Shown here in pieces: positions 23,300 to 24,183 of a stretch of 24,183 nt of DNA (positions are counted from its first letter, which is position 1; each line of letters opens with the position of its first letter). Position numbers and translations under genes: made by a program. This stretch comes from an uncultured Clostridia bacterium (GTDB lineage Bacteria > Bacillota > Clostridia > Christensenellales > UBA3700), in contig CALGRX010000009.1 in the NCBI GenBank assembly GCA_937880755.1, forward strand, positions 1 to 24,183, given 5' to 3'. The notes under the pieces are model-generated. The model did not search any database and was not told the DNA's origin. It saw only the letters and a list, made by a program, of their open reading frames with translations.

Positions 23300-23339
23300 T
23301 TGACTTTGTCTTTCAAATGTGATAATCGTATTAATACGA
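23300..23339 (+). promoter_or_regulatory. promoter with perfect palindrome upstream of the TnpV gene
   Basis: TTGACT (23300-23305) lies 15 nt before GATAAT (23321-23326), which has an extended TG. It overlaps the perfect 14-bp palindrome TCGTATTAATACGA at 23326-23339. This layout fits a repressed promoter. The repressor may be the small RHH-like protein encoded downstream, but that is a guess. Confidence 0.5.
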
Positions 23340-23365
23340 GGAACACTTGGGGGTAACAAAGTTTT

Positions 23366-23686
23366 ATGAAAGGCTTAACAGTTGAAGAAATTATCGAATA
23401 TCAACACACTCACAAGCCCGTTAAACACGTTTACGGCAAATGGGGAAATCTCAAATATCAATACCTTAAAGATATTGGTGTGGATTGGACGATTGCGGAC
23501 TTACCTACTCTACTACACGGCACCGACAAAGCCGCAAATAAGCTTTGGGACGTTATGTATGAGAAGCTTTCAAAACAAGAACGCTTCCAAAGAACGGGCG
23601 ACTACATAAAAGACGTTCAACTCGAAAACGAGAAAAGGCATTTGATTGAAGAAGAAATCTTAAACGAAATTATTTACGTATTTTAA
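23366..23686 (+). CDS. TnpV family protein
   Basis: 106 residues. GKWGNLKYQYLKD near 25-37 and the C-terminal LIEEEILNEIIYVF match the transposon-encoded TnpV family, which starts with a GxWG..R..YL motif and ends in AEEI...LIY. The family is common in clostridial conjugative and mobilizable elements and has no established function. The ribosome site is unusual: GGGGG about 13 nt before the ATG, without a closer one. The next gene follows after 12 bp. Confidence 0.75.
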   Translation: MKGLTVEEIIEYQHTHKPVKHVYGKWGNLKYQYLKDIGVDWTIADLPTLLHGTDKAANKLWDVMYEKLSKQERFQRTGDYIKDVQLENEKRHLIEEEILNEIIYVF

Positions 23687-23698
23687 GGAGAAAATATT

Positions 23699-23920
23699 AT
23701 GGAAAGAAAAGAAGACACGTCTAGCAGAATTGCACGCAGAAAGTACGAAGAAAAGAACAAAGAAGAACGCAAACTTCTCAACAAAGTTTGGGGTACGAGC
23801 ATCCCCCGAAAAGAAGCGGACAAAATTAACGCTTTCTTGGAAAAACATCATCTAACAAAGGTGGACTTGATATATGCAGGGTTTGAAGCCTTAAAGCAAC
23901 AAGTTAAAAGCTCGAAGTAG
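23699..23920 (+). CDS. small basic RHH-like protein
   Basis: 73 residues, AAGGAG 8 nt before the ATG. The N-terminal 35 residues are very charged. The second half, VWGTSIPRKEADKINAFLEKHHLTKVDLIYAGFEALK, has the strand-helix-helix layout of ribbon-helix-helix DNA-binding proteins. It is downstream of the TnpV gene in what looks like one transcript. It may regulate element genes or act with the relaxase. No named family. Confidence 0.6.
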   Translation: MERKEDTSSRIARRKYEEKNKEERKLLNKVWGTSIPRKEADKINAFLEKHHLTKVDLIYAGFEALKQQVKSSK

Positions 23921-23988
23921 AGAAAACTACTTTAAACAAACCACGTATATTCAACCAGCGCGATTGAAAAATATGATATAAGCGATTA

Positions 23989-24096
23989 ATGAAACAGGAA
24001 TTACGTGATTTGTGGTACAACTATGACCACTGTTTATGGGACGAAAGGTCTGCACGCGGGGTTACGGCAAGAATGATAAGGATAGAAGTTTTATAA
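23989..24096 (+). CDS. possible 35-residue ORF, uncertain
   Basis: An ATG opens 35 codons (MKQELRDLWYNYDHC...MIRIEVL) ending in TAA. There is no clear ribosome site. It fills part of the stretch between the RHH-like gene and the next start. It could be a small real gene or a relic. Confidence 0.25.
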   Translation: MKQELRDLWYNYDHCLWDERSARGVTARMIRIEVL

Positions 24097-24162
24097 GAAA
24101 CGGCACGTAACGAAGAAATCGGAGATAACCCGCCGTCTCCAACTTAAACGGAGGTTAATATA

Positions 24163-24183
24163 TTGCTTAGAAGCATCAAACAA
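24163..24183 (+). CDS. start of a further gene, truncated by the window edge
   Basis: ACGGAGG lies 9 nt before TTG-CTT-AGA-AGC-ATC-AAA-CAA, which stays open to the edge (LRSIKQ after the start). In elements of this sort a site-specific recombinase gene is often found here, but seven codons cannot show that. Confidence 0.4.

Larger units (their letters stand above)
7255..24183. mobile_element. tRNA-Arg-integrated mobilizable element (left end; right end not in window)
   Basis: Left boundary: the tRNA-Arg(CCT) 3' fragment. Cargo: a six-gene restriction operon and an AbiE toxin-antitoxin pair. Maintenance and transfer functions: XRE repressor, SLOG-family protein, a putative initiator with a repeat array, DUF6291-like protein, relaxase, TnpV protein and small accessory genes. 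No integrase, coupling protein or type IV secretion genes are in the window, so it may be a mobilizable element or part of a larger conjugative one. The reconstituted tRNA-Arg and the integrase should lie past 24183. The extent is inferred. Confidence 0.6.

Noticed and set aside
23921..24162. oriT or riboswitch in the right-hand intergenic stretch
   Set aside because: I looked for inverted repeats and a nick-like motif and saw nothing convincing; only a weak 35-codon frame is present.

Overview
The window looks like chromosomal DNA of a low-GC, Gram-positive gut-type Bacillota (Clostridia). The evidence is AT-rich coding sequence, strong AGGAGG-type ribosome binding sites, a lipobox lipoprotein, an InlB-repeat surface protein, a TnpV-family protein and standard codon use with TGA as stop. 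It has a host-like left part (1 to about 7250) and a mobile element entered at a tRNA-Arg(CCT) 3' fragment (7255-7298). The element runs to the right edge without its other end, so it is at least 16.9 kb.

Left part: a large cell-surface protein with InlB-type repeats (minus strand); a compact structured RNA with its own near-perfect sigma-A promoter (3554-3720), which I cannot assign to a known family; then a lipoprotein solute-binding protein and a membrane-anchored LuxR-type regulator, apparently co-transcribed. Next comes a scar where the start of an XRE regulator gene (plus strand) meets a truncated AbiEii-like toxin gene (minus strand) at about 13 bp of shared sequence. The tRNA-Arg 3' end and its terminator follow.

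Element, defence half (minus strand, 15931 down to 7571): one tight operon of six genes. Two paralogous C5-cytosine methyltransferases are followed by an HNH endonuclease, a third C5-methyltransferase of a different type, a class III nucleotidyl-cyclase-like protein, and a 1121-residue SF2 helicase with a C-terminal PD-(D/E)XK nuclease. The first three fit a type II restriction-modification module for an asymmetric site. The last three may be a second, ATP-dependent restriction or signalling module. The cyclase-like protein with the helicase-nuclease is the best candidate for an undescribed system. Upstream sits a complete AbiEi/AbiEii toxin-antitoxin pair, preceded by three 62-bp inverted-repeat units; the abiE promoter lies inside the nearest one.

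Element, maintenance and transfer half (plus strand, 18.2 kb to the end): a small XRE repressor with three operators, divergent from a SLOG-family protein; a 378-residue protein with a C-terminal helix-turn-helix; an array of six composite repeats (20110-20582); a DUF6291-like protein; small proteins; a MobL/MobP-like relaxase; a TnpV protein; a small RHH-like protein; and the first codons of another gene. Sites resembling the array repeats also lie in the promoter of the 378-residue gene. This suggests an autoregulated initiator or partition protein with its cognate array. No integrase lies inside the window; it is expected beyond the right edge.
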